From Panorpa germanica (taxonomy: Eukaryota > Arthropoda > Insecta > Mecoptera > Panorpidae), in the NCBI GenBank assembly GCA_963678705.1, contig OY783212.1, positions 14,942,001-15,006,000 of the forward strand: a stretch of DNA of 64,000 nucleotides, in the 5' to 3' direction. Numbering within the stretch: position 1 is the first letter of the stretch; every line of letters starts with the position of its first letter. Below are positions 36,201 to 47,148 of this stretch, in pieces. The position numbers and the translations under genes were made by a program. Below the pieces are notes generated by a model, which was not told where the DNA came from, did no database searches, and saw only the letters and a list, made by a program, of their open reading frames with translations.

Positions 36201-38098
36201 TTACTAATCCGCACTTCTTTGTATTATTCACTTCGCGCACTTAGTTCAATTCGCTATGAGCTGCTAATCCGCACTTCTTCTTTGTATTATTCACTTCGCG
36301 CACTTAGTTCAATTCGCTATGAGCTACTAATCCGCACTTAGTTCAATTCGCTATGAGTTACTAATCCGCACTTCTGATGTGGAAAACGAGAGTACAATGC
36401 CACTACTAACGTGGAAAACGAGAACTATCCAACTTCTTATGTGGAAAACAATAACCAATCCGCTAATCTGATGTGGAATCAAGGTACTCTTATTTAATTT
36501 AGGGCAAATGTCAATTCAATTAATATTCAACTATGTAATATCTTAGTTGGTTTGTCAGGATGATAAAGAATCACATAATTGGTTTAATACATTTATTGAA
36601 TAAAATAATAACGATGATAATAATAATGATAATAATAATGATACAATATAAACGTTGGTGTTTACTTTACAAATACAGAACAATGAATGCATACACCACC
36701 TTAAGTTCTAGCTAATATATACTCAGTCCTACATTAGTTTTCAGCTTGACTTTAAAAAGGTTTGTTTTTATTATTTCCAAGAATACGTCTGGTTAATTTT
36801 AGTAAACACATCCCTTACATATTCAGTCACTGGTTTAAAGTTTCACACAATATAATTGCTTCGACCTTTCACTTGGTTTCTATTTAAAACATACCGTCAT
36901 TAATCACATTCTTTATGACTTTCTTAGACCGGGTATTATAGTTACGCCTACTTTGTATGCTTAATTTATTTTTTCTTTCCACATATATATATATATATAC
37001 GAGTATGGTATGTGTAAAAGCAGATGTTATTTATGCATAGAAATAGTTTCATTGTAAAACACAAGAAAAATTTTATTTTCCACTAAAATTTAAATTTTAA
37101 AAGCGTATTACATTTTACATGTCTGAAAATACATTAGAGACATCAGGTACGTTTGCATATGTAAGTCTTCTATGTATTTATTATTTACAATCTCTTTTGT
37201 ATTTCAGGGAGGCGTTCAAAGTAATGTCGTTCCTCAGGAATTATCAGTCATGTTTGACATTCGTTTGGATATTAATCAAGATCACGCAAATTTCGAAAAT
37301 ATGGTATAACCATTACTTTTTTTAATTTTAGTTATTTGGGAAACAATTAAATAACAATTACATTGAGTTGTTTAATGTTTTAGATCAAGCAATGGTGCGC
37401 TGAAGCGGGACACGATGTTTTCATAGAATACGAGCAGAAAAATGTCTATATAGAACCCACTAAATTGGACAGTTCGAATATATTTTGGGCAGCATTTAAA
37501 AGTGCTACTGATGAATTGTAAGGATCGTTATATTATTGCACTTATGAAATTTCCATCCAAAATTACTATCATTATTATTATTTTAGGGGGCTGACTTTAA
37601 AACCACAAATTTTTCCCGGAGGAACTGATAGTAGATATATTAGACAGGTATTTTACTATTACATCTGATATTTTCTCCAATAACTTGTGCAGGTCGAATA
37701 TAATAAACCACCAATAATAACTTTTATCTATGAAATTTTTTTCTTCAATTCCATTTAATTTGCATATAGTTGTCAACAGAAATAATACGTAAAATATTAG
37801 TAAGTTTGTATTAATTTTTAAAATATTAGTATTTTGATTATTAATTTTTACACAATTATATAAGCGAGATAATTGACTGCTGCCCTATTAGAAAACTAAT
37901 TTCCTGTGTGAAATATAATTAAATGATAATAATAATGCTTTTATTTGTTAGGTTGGCGTCCCTGCTTTTGGATTTTCACCAATGAATAATACACCAGTAC
38001 TGCTACACGATCACGATGAGTTTCTGAAGGCAGATACTTTTCTCAGGGGTATTACAATATATAAAAAAATTATTGTGGAAGTTGCAAATATCGAATAA
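30266..38098 (+). CDS. ACY1: Aminoacylase-1, nine exons, 399 residues
   Basis: Predicted cytosolic zinc M20 peptidase that hydrolyses N-acyl-L-amino acids to the free amino acid and a carboxylate. Exons: 30266-30350, 31509-31678, 31859-32030, 32256-32402, 32738-32925, 37208-37303, 37384-37517, 37587-37647, 37952-38098. All introns are GT-AG, and phases join without a stop to 1,200 nt including TAA; human ACY1 has 408 residues. The start matches the family N-terminus ([13 protein letters not shown]). Visible motifs: SHMDVVP with metal ligand His77 and catalytic Asp79; ARGSQDMK with bridging Asp110; PDEEIGG with general base Glu144 and ligand Glu145; IDEGIA with Asp171; PGTPGHGS with His203 in the dimerisation domain; LLHDHDE with ligand His372. 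Nothing essential is missing. Intron 5 holds an antisense LTR retrotransposon. An AATAAA overlaps the stop and another lies at about 38230. The splice sites are my inference; the family assignment is very secure. Confidence 0.93.
33241..33257. repeat. TA microsatellite, left half of the LTR insertion site
   Basis: Alternating TA sequence that directly abuts the left LTR. With the matching TA run at 36984-36999 it forms one microsatellite split by the insertion. Identical TATA on both sides is compatible with a 4-bp target-site duplication, but the repeat makes its exact length undecidable. Confidence 0.85.
33258..33863 (-). repeat. 3' LTR of the LTR retrotransposon
   Basis: Identical to 36378-36983. 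On the minus strand it begins TGTGGAAAGAAAA and ends CGTTTTCCACA. An AATAAA polyadenylation signal candidate reads on the minus strand at 33472-33477. The last 100 nt of the ORF, including its stop, lie inside this LTR (33764-33863). The + strand left end has four spaced copies of TGTGGAA or CGTGGAA at 33258, 33290, 33320 and 33352. A GATAATAAT-type simple repeat lies at about 33490-33525. Confidence 0.95.
33764..35983 (-). CDS. Gag-protease polyprotein fused in frame to integrase C-terminus
   Basis: A 739-residue ORF. Residues about 75-235 form a retrotransposon Gag domain. Two zinc knuckles of CX2CX4HX4C type are at residues 255-268 and 294-307. The aspartic protease active site DTG is at 342-344 ([12 protein letters not shown]). 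Residues about 490-521 match the linker and first residues of reverse transcriptase, as in HVETWLNDG. From about residue 527 the protein is instead the end of integrase: TTPFKLLTG, then a GPY/F module with YLGPYEV near 628-634, then an acidic tail. RT, RNase H and the DDE core are absent, and the join (near 34404-34424) keeps the frame without a stop. Gag and protease share one frame with no frameshift. A complete gypsy Pol would be several hundred residues longer. Whether the fusion is translated or packaged is unknown. Confidence 0.9.
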   Translation of the reverse strand: MKMAYNVNMNDTTVEDSLLAGRSGNSTSNEDSWLGVQAELTRLRTELLQLSIGNSTIQEQRMNHHGFMPTQNLECIPVFNPASTVLTATAWVRKLDEIADIYGWSDKVKLHQGVNKLQCAAKNWFDASLNVVKDWTTFKYELIRNFPVEYDESDVHMELMKRQREKNEAIEDYVYSVKAIASKSDNISEKAVIKYIIAGLNNKDLISVLSMCDFKTVPDLLLKVKRYDSTLLQVQERNNFSVRKDRPKESNAIKCFNCNELGHKENVCRKSNEYLNSKRNESSEKIKSESKIKCFKCHEEGHISRNCTANKTSDALLVDTNKTCNMTKDMSIDSISFKCLIDTGSDQNLIRADDYIKLSNKAVVRENNIVLTGIGGFQIKVLGEFSAQVKVDNEQYCTNFLIVPSSTTRHSVVIGKPLLDQVETIISVDGITMRKKYVESEQYKKLCVADDEIVMGNNISPGARAKVEELVKTYEPKVTRVTEAAEIYMTDEVPVFQNSRRMAYCEQEEVEKHVETWLNDGKVEEQALNKTYQRSINTTPFKLLTGATMKTDEETHISQLLEKGNREMREDDFHELRVNAQKQILKTQEENRKNFNRNRKPARTYKVGDIDGVKRTQFGTGFKLHKKYLGPYEVTGDDPNERYRVRRIGAGEGTSNTHSNADHVKLWGVFSDDSDSETGHVVSGAEQQTDDRSDVSSLEAKEESYGRVERKNKLSIQSRRNYNTRSKKVIKNVINDGMF
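36171..36377 (-). repeat. Tandem repeats in the leader, with primer-binding-site-like sequence
   Basis: Between the 5' LTR and the ORF the + strand has five copies of TAATCCGCACTT (near 36171, 36205, 36265, 36328 and 36362) and four of AGTTCAATTCGCTAT, in units of about 34 and 60 bp. On the minus strand, the bases next to the 5' LTR read TCAGAAGTGCGGATTAG. Their first nine bases match the complement of a tRNA-Leu 3' region (as I recall it) lacking the terminal TGGTG. Related AAGTGCGGATTAG copies recur downstream, so the priming region appears duplicated. Confidence 0.65.
36378..36983 (-). repeat. 5' LTR of the LTR retrotransposon
   Basis: The 606-bp partner of 33258-33863, with no difference found in a line-by-line reading. 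It would hold the promoter for minus-strand transcription of the element. In this copy the stretch equivalent to the ORF end is untranslated. It is followed at 36984-36999 by the right half of the TA microsatellite. Confidence 0.95.
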
Positions 38099-39532
38099 AA
38101 TATAGATTTATGAAATATTTTCTTAAAAATTTTATTAATAGATATTAAGTATGAAATTGTTACGGATGAATAATCCATATTTGGATTTTTTACTAAGCAT
38201 TTATTTACAACTAACTATATATATAATATAATAAATTTATATAATGTAATATATTGTTTCTTAAGCTGTATCTCTAATGTTACTATACTATATAATTTGC
38301 ATTATAGTAATTTGAAGAAGTTAAACAACAATTTTTTTTATAATATTGTAATATGTATCAATAAGTGTTTTATGAACCATTAAGAATAATTTTGTTAAAA
38401 AAATATTCTAATAGCTAATTTAGAGTACAATAGTAAAATACTTTTATCGAGACTCGGTATTTTTTCAACCAAATACATATAAGCATACCTCAATATAATA
38501 CGAGAGTACATTGTTAATTATTGATTGTGCAATACTAAGATTATATGAAATATGTTTTATCTAATAAAAATTAAAAATCAAATCATTAATTTTTTTATTT
38601 CTATAATCAGAGTTTAGGAGAGGATGAAACCATACAGCACTAGACCAATTTTAGTAGAACAATTTATAGTAAAATGTTAGTAATATATTTTAAATATTTT
38701 GGTTAACGTCTTAACTATAGCCTTGTATTTCACTTCTATTTTAAAAATAGCTGGAAAATAGCTAGTTATTTTTGTAGACCAAACATTCATTTAATGATAC
38801 AAAGAATAAAGACTTTCACATGATAAATAAATAGAATTATACTTCTATTAATAATAATACAGTTTGTTCTTTAAGGCTTTAGAATTCAACAATAACAGTA
38901 GACTCCTGAGTCCCTACTTAATTTCACATAAAACTTCAGATGACATAGTTGTGTTATTTTTTCACATTATTTAAGAGAACATCTCTTTTATTCACATTCA
39001 TCTTCAAAGCTACATTAAATAAACATTTTACTTTACCAACTTTAACATAATTCTATCATAAATTTGCCATTAAAAGAATCAGAAATTCGTTTGTGTTTGT
39101 CAAAGTTTCCTTTAATCTGGACAATAAATATTTTTCTTTGCGAGACCTCAATACGGTGATTTATTCTTTGGATTTTGTGCAACCATCTATTGTCTGCAGA
39201 ATGTAAGATTACTTGGCGATGTTTTTATGATCGAAAACTAGTGATTTACTTTAAAATGCATTAGTTTGATTGAAAAGTTTAAATATAGGTTATCTACATG
39301 AAAAACTTTACTCGATAGTAGACTGAGTTGATTTATCCGATATACACCTACAAATAGAACAATAGCGCACGATATGTGAGCTATGCCATTTTATAATGAT
39401 TGTTTTCTACGGTAATATTTAGTAAGGAATCGTTTAATTAAAACAAAATAACACAGCAATTTAAAATAGTAATCCATTTTTTTGTACTACTATTTATAAA
39501 TTGTTTGTATAAATTATTTTATTTTACATTCT
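38099..39532. other. 3' flank of the aminoacylase gene
   Basis: Very AT-rich non-coding DNA with several AATAAA hexamers, the nearest at 38094-38099 and about 38230. The 3' untranslated region probably ends within the first few hundred bases. Nothing else is recognised. Confidence 0.5.
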
Positions 39533-39985
39533 TGTGCCTTAACTTATTTATTTACAGGTCATTGTGCTTAATTCAATTTTGATCCTTATTAAATCTAAAC
39601 ATTCTCATTCCTTCCAAACGAAAAAAATATATATAAAATTATCCTTATAAAAATAAGAACAAAACTGCTTCGCTCCTCCTGCTACTCTCTCTCCTGTTTC
39701 TACTCTGTTATTCTCTTTCCTCGTTCCTTTTCTCTATCTCCGCTATCCACCTCTTCTCTTCACTGCCACCCTTTAATAAGTGCCCAATATTTTGTTCGCT
39801 TATTTCCTTTTTCTCATATGAAAAATCTTTTTCTCACGTGCTCCAATGTTTCTATCTCCGTTCCGCACACCGTTTCCTCGCTATTTGCCCTGTATCTGTT
39901 TCCTTTCTCCTCGTTTCCCAATCTAAATCTGGCAATCCTTCTCGTTTTACTAATTCTTTTAAGAAATTACTCTAAACATTCACAG
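39533..39985 (-). pseudogene. LINE 3' end fragment, minus-strand copy
   Basis: Reverse complement of the sequence at about 46640-47110. It starts with the element's 3' untranslated part (complement of TTGTGCCTTAAC) and continues into the region encoding the C-terminal tail, including the segment for RIARFRLGNEEKRNRY in degraded form. Frameshifts are present. The high-C+T look of 39660-39770 is the complement of the purine-rich LINE tail. Confidence 0.65.
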
Positions 39986-42634
39986 GTAGAAAAGTGTTTT
40001 GCAGTATAATTTAAAGCTTGCTACAATCTATTTTGTACATCTCTATTAGAAATTGTAACGTTAGTTATGTTTTAAAAAGTAACGTTATGTTATTAAAAAT
40101 ATATGTTTTGAATCGTTATTTTTAAGTTATCGAGTATCGTTACGTCAGATCCTTGATTTAAACTAATATTTAAGAAAACTGTTAAGTAAATTTAACTATT
40201 TAAGAAAAAAATTGATTTCCAGAAGGTGCGAATTTATTTTTACTTTGTGACGCAAAATAAGTTAAGAAAATAAATTTAATGAAGAAATGACAAAAGTAAC
40301 TGTAGACAGGAAACGTTACAAAATGACGTAGGCACATATGTCAGGAGTTTCCCATCTATTAACTAAAGAAGATTTATAACACATAGATAGATTCTTTTAA
40401 GCATTCTGTTAAAAAGAAAAAACCGAACAATATAAAAAATGTTTGCAAACAGATTTAAAAATAATCTCACAATACAAGAAAACACACAAACACACATGCT
40501 AACATTAATTTTGTTGTAATTCACTTGTTGGCAACTACATAAATAAAATGTTCTTTTCTTCTGACAGCCTTTAAATTAACTAAGGAGGCTTTCGTTTTAG
40601 TTGTATTCATTTGTCACTCAGAAGGGCACGGGTCTTGGCCTGATGCTAGTACTGGGGTTGGGTTTAGGTAGTGTGGGAAGGGAAGTAACCCTCTAGTGCT
40701 AGTCTAACATGACCTAGTGGATGTTTGTTACATATAAAGCATATGAGAGACAACGCCTAAACATTGCAAGAATAAGAGAAGGGATCTAGGCGGAGGACGG
40801 CTAGGAAGTAATGAATAAATGTATTATTTTATTGATTTTGTTTGCAATAGGCGGCTTCCTAATATGTCGGGTTGTAACCCGCAAAACACGAAACATGGAT
40901 GTTATGTTACAATCATGAAATATTTTACTAAAGCAAAACCTCGTAATAGTTAATCTAATCTGTAGTATAAAAGTCTCTAATCCTGAAAATGATCTAAAAA
41001 AATACTTATTGAGATTGTATGATATTTAAAAAGGTATTTTATGAGTATGCTAATGCGCAAAAGGGCAGATTTATTTCTTAAAAACAGTAAAATAGGTCAC
41101 CAAAAGTATATTAGAAAAAAACGTTTATGGAACAGATAAGATTTGTTATGTTAGATACACTTTAAATAGTCGTAACTGTCTTTAGCGGATTGTATCTCTG
41201 TCCGGTACAAAATATTTCAGTCAGTGGTCCAACATTCATAGTATGAGCCCCCTTGCACAATCTATAAATGAGAAAAGATGGTCACGTCCTGAATTCACCG
41301 TTTTCTTTGGTATCGTTCTTAATTCTAGTCCCTTTTTTGGACAAAAATTCTGCCCCCAAAGACTCTGGGCCCTGCCATAGATAATACGTTACTAATTATG
41401 TTTTATAAAATGAAGCTTGGTATTTATATTTAACTGATGGCATCACTTCTCTACAATGTAGCAGAACTTATATAACGAAATACATAATGTAAATGCGACA
41501 ACTATAGTATTATCTATGTATGTGTGTGTGACCACTTGGGTAATTTCCTATGTACTTCCTACTCTTTAATTTATGTGCATATAAATGGCCAGCACATGCA
41601 ATGCATCCTCCAGTTCATTCCGCCCACCAGACCAGCCACAGTTTATATTCTGGTCGATCCTTTTTGCAAAATGTCGCCCAAAACAAACATGGCAAGGAAG
41701 TAGCACATAAAATGGAAGTATCTTTAAAGGAACATGTACTAGAAATATGATAATGTTTTTCCTAAAAGTTTGTCTTAGATTCTTTTTAGTCAATATGTTT
41801 GAACAAAAGTTTTTCGATTATTTTTACATTTTATTTTTACATCAACATAGGTTCTAGAGATAATTTTATGCAGCAGTTTATGGAGTGAAAATATTTAACG
41901 CGCCAAGATTTAAATTAAAATAATTGCTTACAGTTAATATTAAAATATTTAATACCGATTGAAATATAAATTGATTATTAAAGTAATTAAAAAGAAAAGT
42001 TAACAACAAACATTCATTAAGAAATTGATATTAATTTCAAAATGAAATTTTATATACTCATTAAAAATATTTCATTCTAGATGATTAAACAAACCCTTTC
42101 ACTTACTTTTATCTCAATTTTTAATATTCTTCGTTTTATTTCTTCATAGTGAGCCCTAGTAACCTAAGCCTGTTGTAAGCGTTAAACAAAAGTGAACCCG
42201 TTACGGGTTTTTGTGATTTTTTCAGGAACAATAGCGAGATTTAACGCATTTGATCTTTTTCTTAAAATCTTTGATAATAAGTAGAAGATAATACTCGTAC
42301 TGCTCAGCCCGCATGCGAATGTAATTAATCACTTGGAGTTACAGACAAAAGTAGAATAAAAGACAATTCTTTTTTAAAGTTGGTTCCGAAATAATATGTT
42401 TAGTCCATATTCTCCACATGATTTTATGAAAATTTGGAATAAAGTGCTTTGAAGATGACGAATCTTATTTTGTAACTTATCTCCGATGCGGCATAGACTA
42501 TTTTTTAACAAAATGGTGTATCCATGTAAAGAAATTATAATATTTCTTTAGTTGGCAACACTGGCCAGAGATATTACAACTGCATTTTGGTCAGATGAAC
42601 TAACGGTATATATTAATTATAGCTACTTTCATTG
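39986..42634. other. Intergenic DNA with one repeat copy
   Basis: No gene is recognised. A GC-richer patch lies at about 40620-40710. Two opposed short ORFs at about 41550-41793 are not recognisable; a decayed LINE is possible. The repeat at 41025-41187 is listed separately. Confidence 0.45.
41025..41187 (+). repeat. Interspersed repeat family E, copy 1
   Basis: About 160 bp aligning with 48154-48319. Shared blocks are AAAAAGGT, ATAGGTCAC, GTATATTAG, TTTGTTATGTTAGATA and CGTAACTGT(C/G)TTTAG, with substitutions and small indels between. No ends or coding potential are seen. Confidence 0.5.
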
Positions 42635-42905
42635 TAGTGTGTGCCAAACGCCAACACAGTTGATATTTGAAGTCGACAGTGAGAAATAATGTTAAGTTAT
42701 TATAAAATTAGATAAAAAGGAATTGACAATTTAAATAATAAACTTTAAATGTGGTTTCTCTGATTTCAGGTAAGGTAGTATGATTTAAATTAAACAGCGT
42801 AATTATTATAATGTGTATGTAAATTACTAAAATAAAAGTCTTTGATTTCAGAAGCAACACATAAGTTTGATTAAAAATTTATAATTCGTAAAATGTCTTA
42901 TATCC
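42635..42905 (+). repeat. 270-bp interspersed repeat family F, copy 1
   Basis: Aligns with 57183-57454 at high identity. Shared blocks include GATATTTGAAGTCG, AATGTTAAGTTATTATAAAA, AGGAATTGACAATTTAAATA, GATTTCAGGTAAG and TTTCAGAAGCAACACATAAG. There is no terminal inverted repeat, ORF or poly-A tail. Two TTTCAG tracts, one directly followed by GTAAG, resemble splice sites. Element class unknown. Confidence 0.75.
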
Positions 42906-44764
42906 ATATAAAAGTTATAGCTAGCTGCAGATACTTTGTATTTTAAGACTCTGGTTTGTTGGTTTCTGTAACGATAGAAGGAGATATCTTTTTGTAACTC
43001 ATTTCATTCTATTTTTAAAAGAAGAACTATTTTATTTCTAAAGAGAGAATCATTCTAGTTTCGAGTTCTGAGCGAAATAACAACGATTCTAAATTCAAAA
43101 TGAAATTTTTGATATTCCAAATTCCTTATTCTAAGTTTATATTCTGAATTAAATAAGTCACTAAAATAAAAACATATTATTATGTAGATTAAAAAGAAAT
43201 TAAGACTATTTGACTTAATTATAACTAAATTCATAACAACAATTAAATTACTTAAGTTCAGCCATAGCTGTTCGATTCGTTGGAAGATTTAATTCTTGGG
43301 GATTTGTAATCGGCTTCATACGACCACCAGCTAAATATTTCACTAAACAATTATTACGAATAATCGATTCTAAAATACTCATTAATTATGTTGTGTAAAT
43401 TTTCTGTTGAAAGTAAAATTTCACAAATCTATATTCAATAAACGTAGATGTAACGATTCCATTTTACCGTTTCTTGTATCAGTACTGTTTTTATAGTCAG
43501 ACAAATAGTCCCTTGTGTTTAGCACTTGAACAAATTGGGTGTATCAGGTCATAAAACAACCCTGCAGGGATCAAAGAGGCGCACACCAATCGATAAGTTC
43601 GATTTTCACGTATCAACGTTTCACATTAAGTTGAAAAGTTTTTCTTTTTCAAACTGAAGGATTATACCTGATCACAACATGGACTATGACTCAGTACATG
43701 ACAGCGTATTGAAACCTTTTAAGTAAATGTCGTTAATGTATTGACGTTATAATATTGTAGATGACTATAAAAGTAATTGGTTGAAAAAATATTTTAAGAA
43801 GTTTCTTTCTTAATGCAGTAGTAATTGTAGACTATAATTATTAGTCAGAGTGACTTAAAATTGATTTGGAGATGAAATTAAAGATTAGAAATGATGGAAT
43901 ATAGTAGTACACACCGTTTTAATAAGAAAGAGGCGTCTAAAGTTTATTTTAAACCATTTTTTTACAGTGTATTTCAAATTACATATACTTAAAATACTTT
44001 TATAAATTTATGGCATTACAAGTAACTTATGGTCAGACAACAGACCATATTCTTTATTTGAATCTAGTTTTTATAGATTCTTTATGCCCTAATATTATTA
44101 TCTTCTATATCTTCATCATATCACTGCTATTACAATTTCAAATTCAATACATATAAAAAAGCTAAAATATATATTACTATTTAGTAATAAAAAGTTGAAA
44201 TTTTTAGATTTATTATCTAAATAAATGTATAAAATAAATCTTTCCAGAAGCTGTTTTGAAACCAGCTAACAAGGAGTGAAAGCATCATCCCTCACTTCTT
44301 TAGAGTACCTCCTGGAGCAAGAAAGGGATCTAGGGACGAGTTTCCAAACTCAAAATAAAAAGAATGGAAAGTTACAGGCGGTGACTTTAAAAGTTTCACA
44401 CAAAACAATCATAAAACTTTGAATGCAGATTACATCAAACTGCAGAAATATCCAAATTCAAAGTTTTGTAACCTCTGCACGGAAATAACAATCTACTCTT
44501 ATATTTATGGCTGTTGTGATATTCTTATATTCGTATGTTTGTTTAAATAGAATTAATAATAAAAATCAAAAAAGTTATTCAAATTTTAAATTATAATTAT
44601 TAGGTCGAAACAGAATTTAAAAAAGACGCTTTATGTTCCCGCCTACTGTGTTGTTGACTTTAATTAAAAACAAAACTGTTTGCATTGAATACAAAAAGTA
44701 AACAACAACTAACTTTAAAAATAATGAATATAATAATTAAAAATATATAAATATAAAAAGTGAA
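42906..44764. other. Intergenic DNA, nothing recognised
   Basis: AT-rich sequence without recognised genes or element ends. Confidence 0.5.
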
Positions 44765-45390
44765 TGGGCTTGTGTCCTCATTTTTTAGTGGTCGATTTTT
44801 CAATTGTTCATTGAAATTGATGTTAATAAATGTGTATCGGCGTGTCTATTTTATTAAATATATAAATGTTGACGGAGATATAGCAATTAAAAATTTGAAT
44901 TGTAGTTTTAGCGCTAGAAATGGTCAGCCATACTTGTATGACGTGAAATGCATTTTAACATCAGTTATTTGTTGAGGAGGTCAGTGCTGTGGTAATGTTT
45001 TGTAGCTGTTGGTAGTCGAAATAATCAAGTCAATTCAAAGGGTAATAAGTTTTTATTTTATTTAACCCTGCTAAGGCAGACATAATATTGGAATTATATT
45101 TTCACTTGAATTAGCTGTAAATAATATTTGATATTTTGATATATAAATACATATAGCAGAGATTTATGAGCTGTAAGGTTGGCAGCGGTTGTGATGTCAC
45201 ATGCATTTGGAATGTGTACAACGTTGAATCTCTTTAATAATTAAAGAGACAAAATGACTTTTTTATTTATTAATATCTCTTAACATATAAGGAGTTATTA
45301 AAAAATAATTGAACATTTGAGGTTCTAGTAACCCACTTTATCAATATATAGAACACTTTTATAGAAATTAAGACATAGGACACAAGCCCA
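44765..45390. mobile_element. Inverted-repeat element, family C copy 3
   Basis: A 626-bp element with ends TGGGCTTGTGTCCTC and AGGACACAAGCCCA, collinear with the copy at 22565 and lacking a transposase. The immediate flanks (TGAA and TTTA) again give no clear target-site duplication. A 71-codon ORF crossing the left end is not a gene. Confidence 0.85.
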
Positions 45391-46586
45391 TTTAAACATG
45401 AAGACATGTAAACACACCCGTACCCGTTAAATAGTTGGCTTTATGAAAATAAAGTGAAATTATTATAAATTCAAACATCACTTAAACGCAACGATCTAAT
45501 ATTTTCATGTTTTCCCAAGGAACGTGTTTAAAATCTTAAAAGCAAAATATCAAAGTGAAGTAATTTTAAGTCCTGGACCATCGTCGTCTCGTGGCAGAGT
45601 GCCCAGACGCCGATAACAAGTGAGCCCTAGACGTTACTCAAGTATCGTCACGTCGACAGGAGGTATCCTGGAAGAAACGTGTTTACAAAATATTTATCGA
45701 CAACATTAAACCGCATGTCTGCGCCTGACGAACAAGCATCGGCCACCATTCTTACTCATAGCTCATTCTCAGACCTAGTGAAGCACGTTGTAAACTGAAA
45801 AAAAGGATATGTTGTCATTTTTTATAACCGATATATAATGTCTTATTATTTTATATTGTCTTATTCAATCATCTGAGTGGTTAGAGATTTTATTTTAGTT
45901 TATAAAGCTCAAAATAAAACCATTTCTAATATAGTATATGATTTTCATTAAATTTGTAATAGGGTTATTCCGAAAGAAATAATAATTGATACAACCAGTG
46001 GAACATAATTTATAAGTACTGTTAAATACTAGCCAGTAAAAGTATGTTAAGTTTACCACAAGCAATTAAATGAGTCAATTTTTTCACAATCTGTATTTGT
46101 AACACTGTATTATATACAAAGGGAGCTTAAAAGCTTTATGTGGTAATCCCACCCTATTGTCGTCTCAGGTAGAGGATTACAGCCATACATAAGACTAGAA
46201 TTGAGAAGGGCTAACAATTATCTTGAAGATAAAATTTAGAACCTTCAATTTTTCAACTAAGTGTTAATATTTTATAAAGAAAATATTTGGATTTCTTCTA
46301 TTATTTTTGTTTCGAGAGGCAATAATGATTTCGCGTTTTCTTAGATTTGCATAGATTACTCGTTAAGCAGAATTGCATAAATATATGCATTGTGCTCTTT
46401 CTACTATCAGGTTTGGATGTTGTTTAATTTGAAAATGAATATATTAAACCAATTCTATATTACCAAATATAATATAAATCTTAACATATATGAATGTAAT
46501 ACATAATCTAGAATGAAAAAGAAGAATAATAATAGAATAGAAAAAATAATAGAAAATTATTCAAAAAATTAATAAAAACTTCTCAA
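45391..46586. other. Intergenic DNA with a GC-richer patch
   Basis: The segment 45575-45790 is clearly GC-richer than its surroundings and contains a forkhead-like TGTTTAC (about 45680). No ORF of note overlaps it. It is a candidate conserved non-coding element. The rest is AT-rich and unremarkable. Confidence 0.45.
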
Positions 46587-47148
46587 AGAAGAGAAGAAGG
46601 CACAAGTGTTGAAGAGGAGCTAAGAAGAAGAGATAGGGAGATACAACAACAGGAAAGAATGGAAAAAATTGAGAAGAGTAATTATAACAAAAGATATTAA
46701 AGGATTTGCGAGAGAGAGAGAATACTTAAGAGAAAAAGACACAAAAAACATGAGAAGGATTGCCAGATTCAGATTGGGAAACGAGGAGAAAAGAAACAGA
46801 TACTGGCCAAATAGCGAGAAAGGATGTGCAAGGTGTGCAGAACGGAGATAGAAACATTGGAGCACATTAAGTTTTCATGTGAGAAAAAGGTAATAAGGGA
46901 AAGGAATATTAGGCAGTTATTAAAGGGAGGCAGTGAAAGAAAGAGGTGGATGCCGGAGATAGAGAAAAAGAACGAGGAAAGAGAAGGAAGGGCAGAGTAG
47001 AAACTGGAGGGAGAGTAGCAAAAGGAGTGTTTAGATATAATAAGGATCAAAATTGAATTAAGCACAATGAGATGTAAATAAATGAGTTAAGGCACAAGAA
47101 TATAGTGCCAAATGGCAAAAACATTAAAAATAAAAAAAATAAAAAACT
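46587..47148 (+). pseudogene. LINE 3' end fragment with A-rich tail, plus-strand copy
   Basis: Purine-rich sequence that encodes the C-terminal tail of a non-LTR retrotransposon protein: RIARFRLGNEEKRNRYW, then a Cys-rich GCARC, then IETLEHIKFSC in a shifted frame. The R-x-A-R-F-R-L-G-N-E and C-x2-C...E-T-x-E-H-x-x-x-x-C pattern is common at the end of insect LINE ORFs. It ends in an A-rich tail (AAAAATAAAAAAAATAAAAA) near 47130-47148, typical of LINE 3' ends. Upstream domains are missing. A homologous copy lies inverted at 39533-39985. Confidence 0.7.

Larger units (their letters stand above)
33258..36983 (-). mobile_element. Non-autonomous gypsy-type LTR retrotransposon, internally deleted
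   Basis: A 3,726-bp element on the minus strand with two LTRs of 606 bp that read identically. Ends are TG...CA within the inverted repeat TGTGGAAA/TTTCCACA. The internal region is 2,514 bp and holds one ORF of Gag, protease and the integrase C-terminus. Reverse transcriptase, RNase H and the integrase core are deleted in frame. The arrangement, two CCHC knuckles and a GPY-type integrase tail point to the Ty3/gypsy group. Movement would need enzymes from a complete relative. It sits in intron 5 of the aminoacylase gene, antisense to it. Confidence 0.93.

Noticed and set aside
46620..47065. Minus-strand Phe/Leu/Ser-rich ORFs that look like membrane segments
   Set aside because: They are the complement of the purine-rich LINE tail, which is coding on the other strand.
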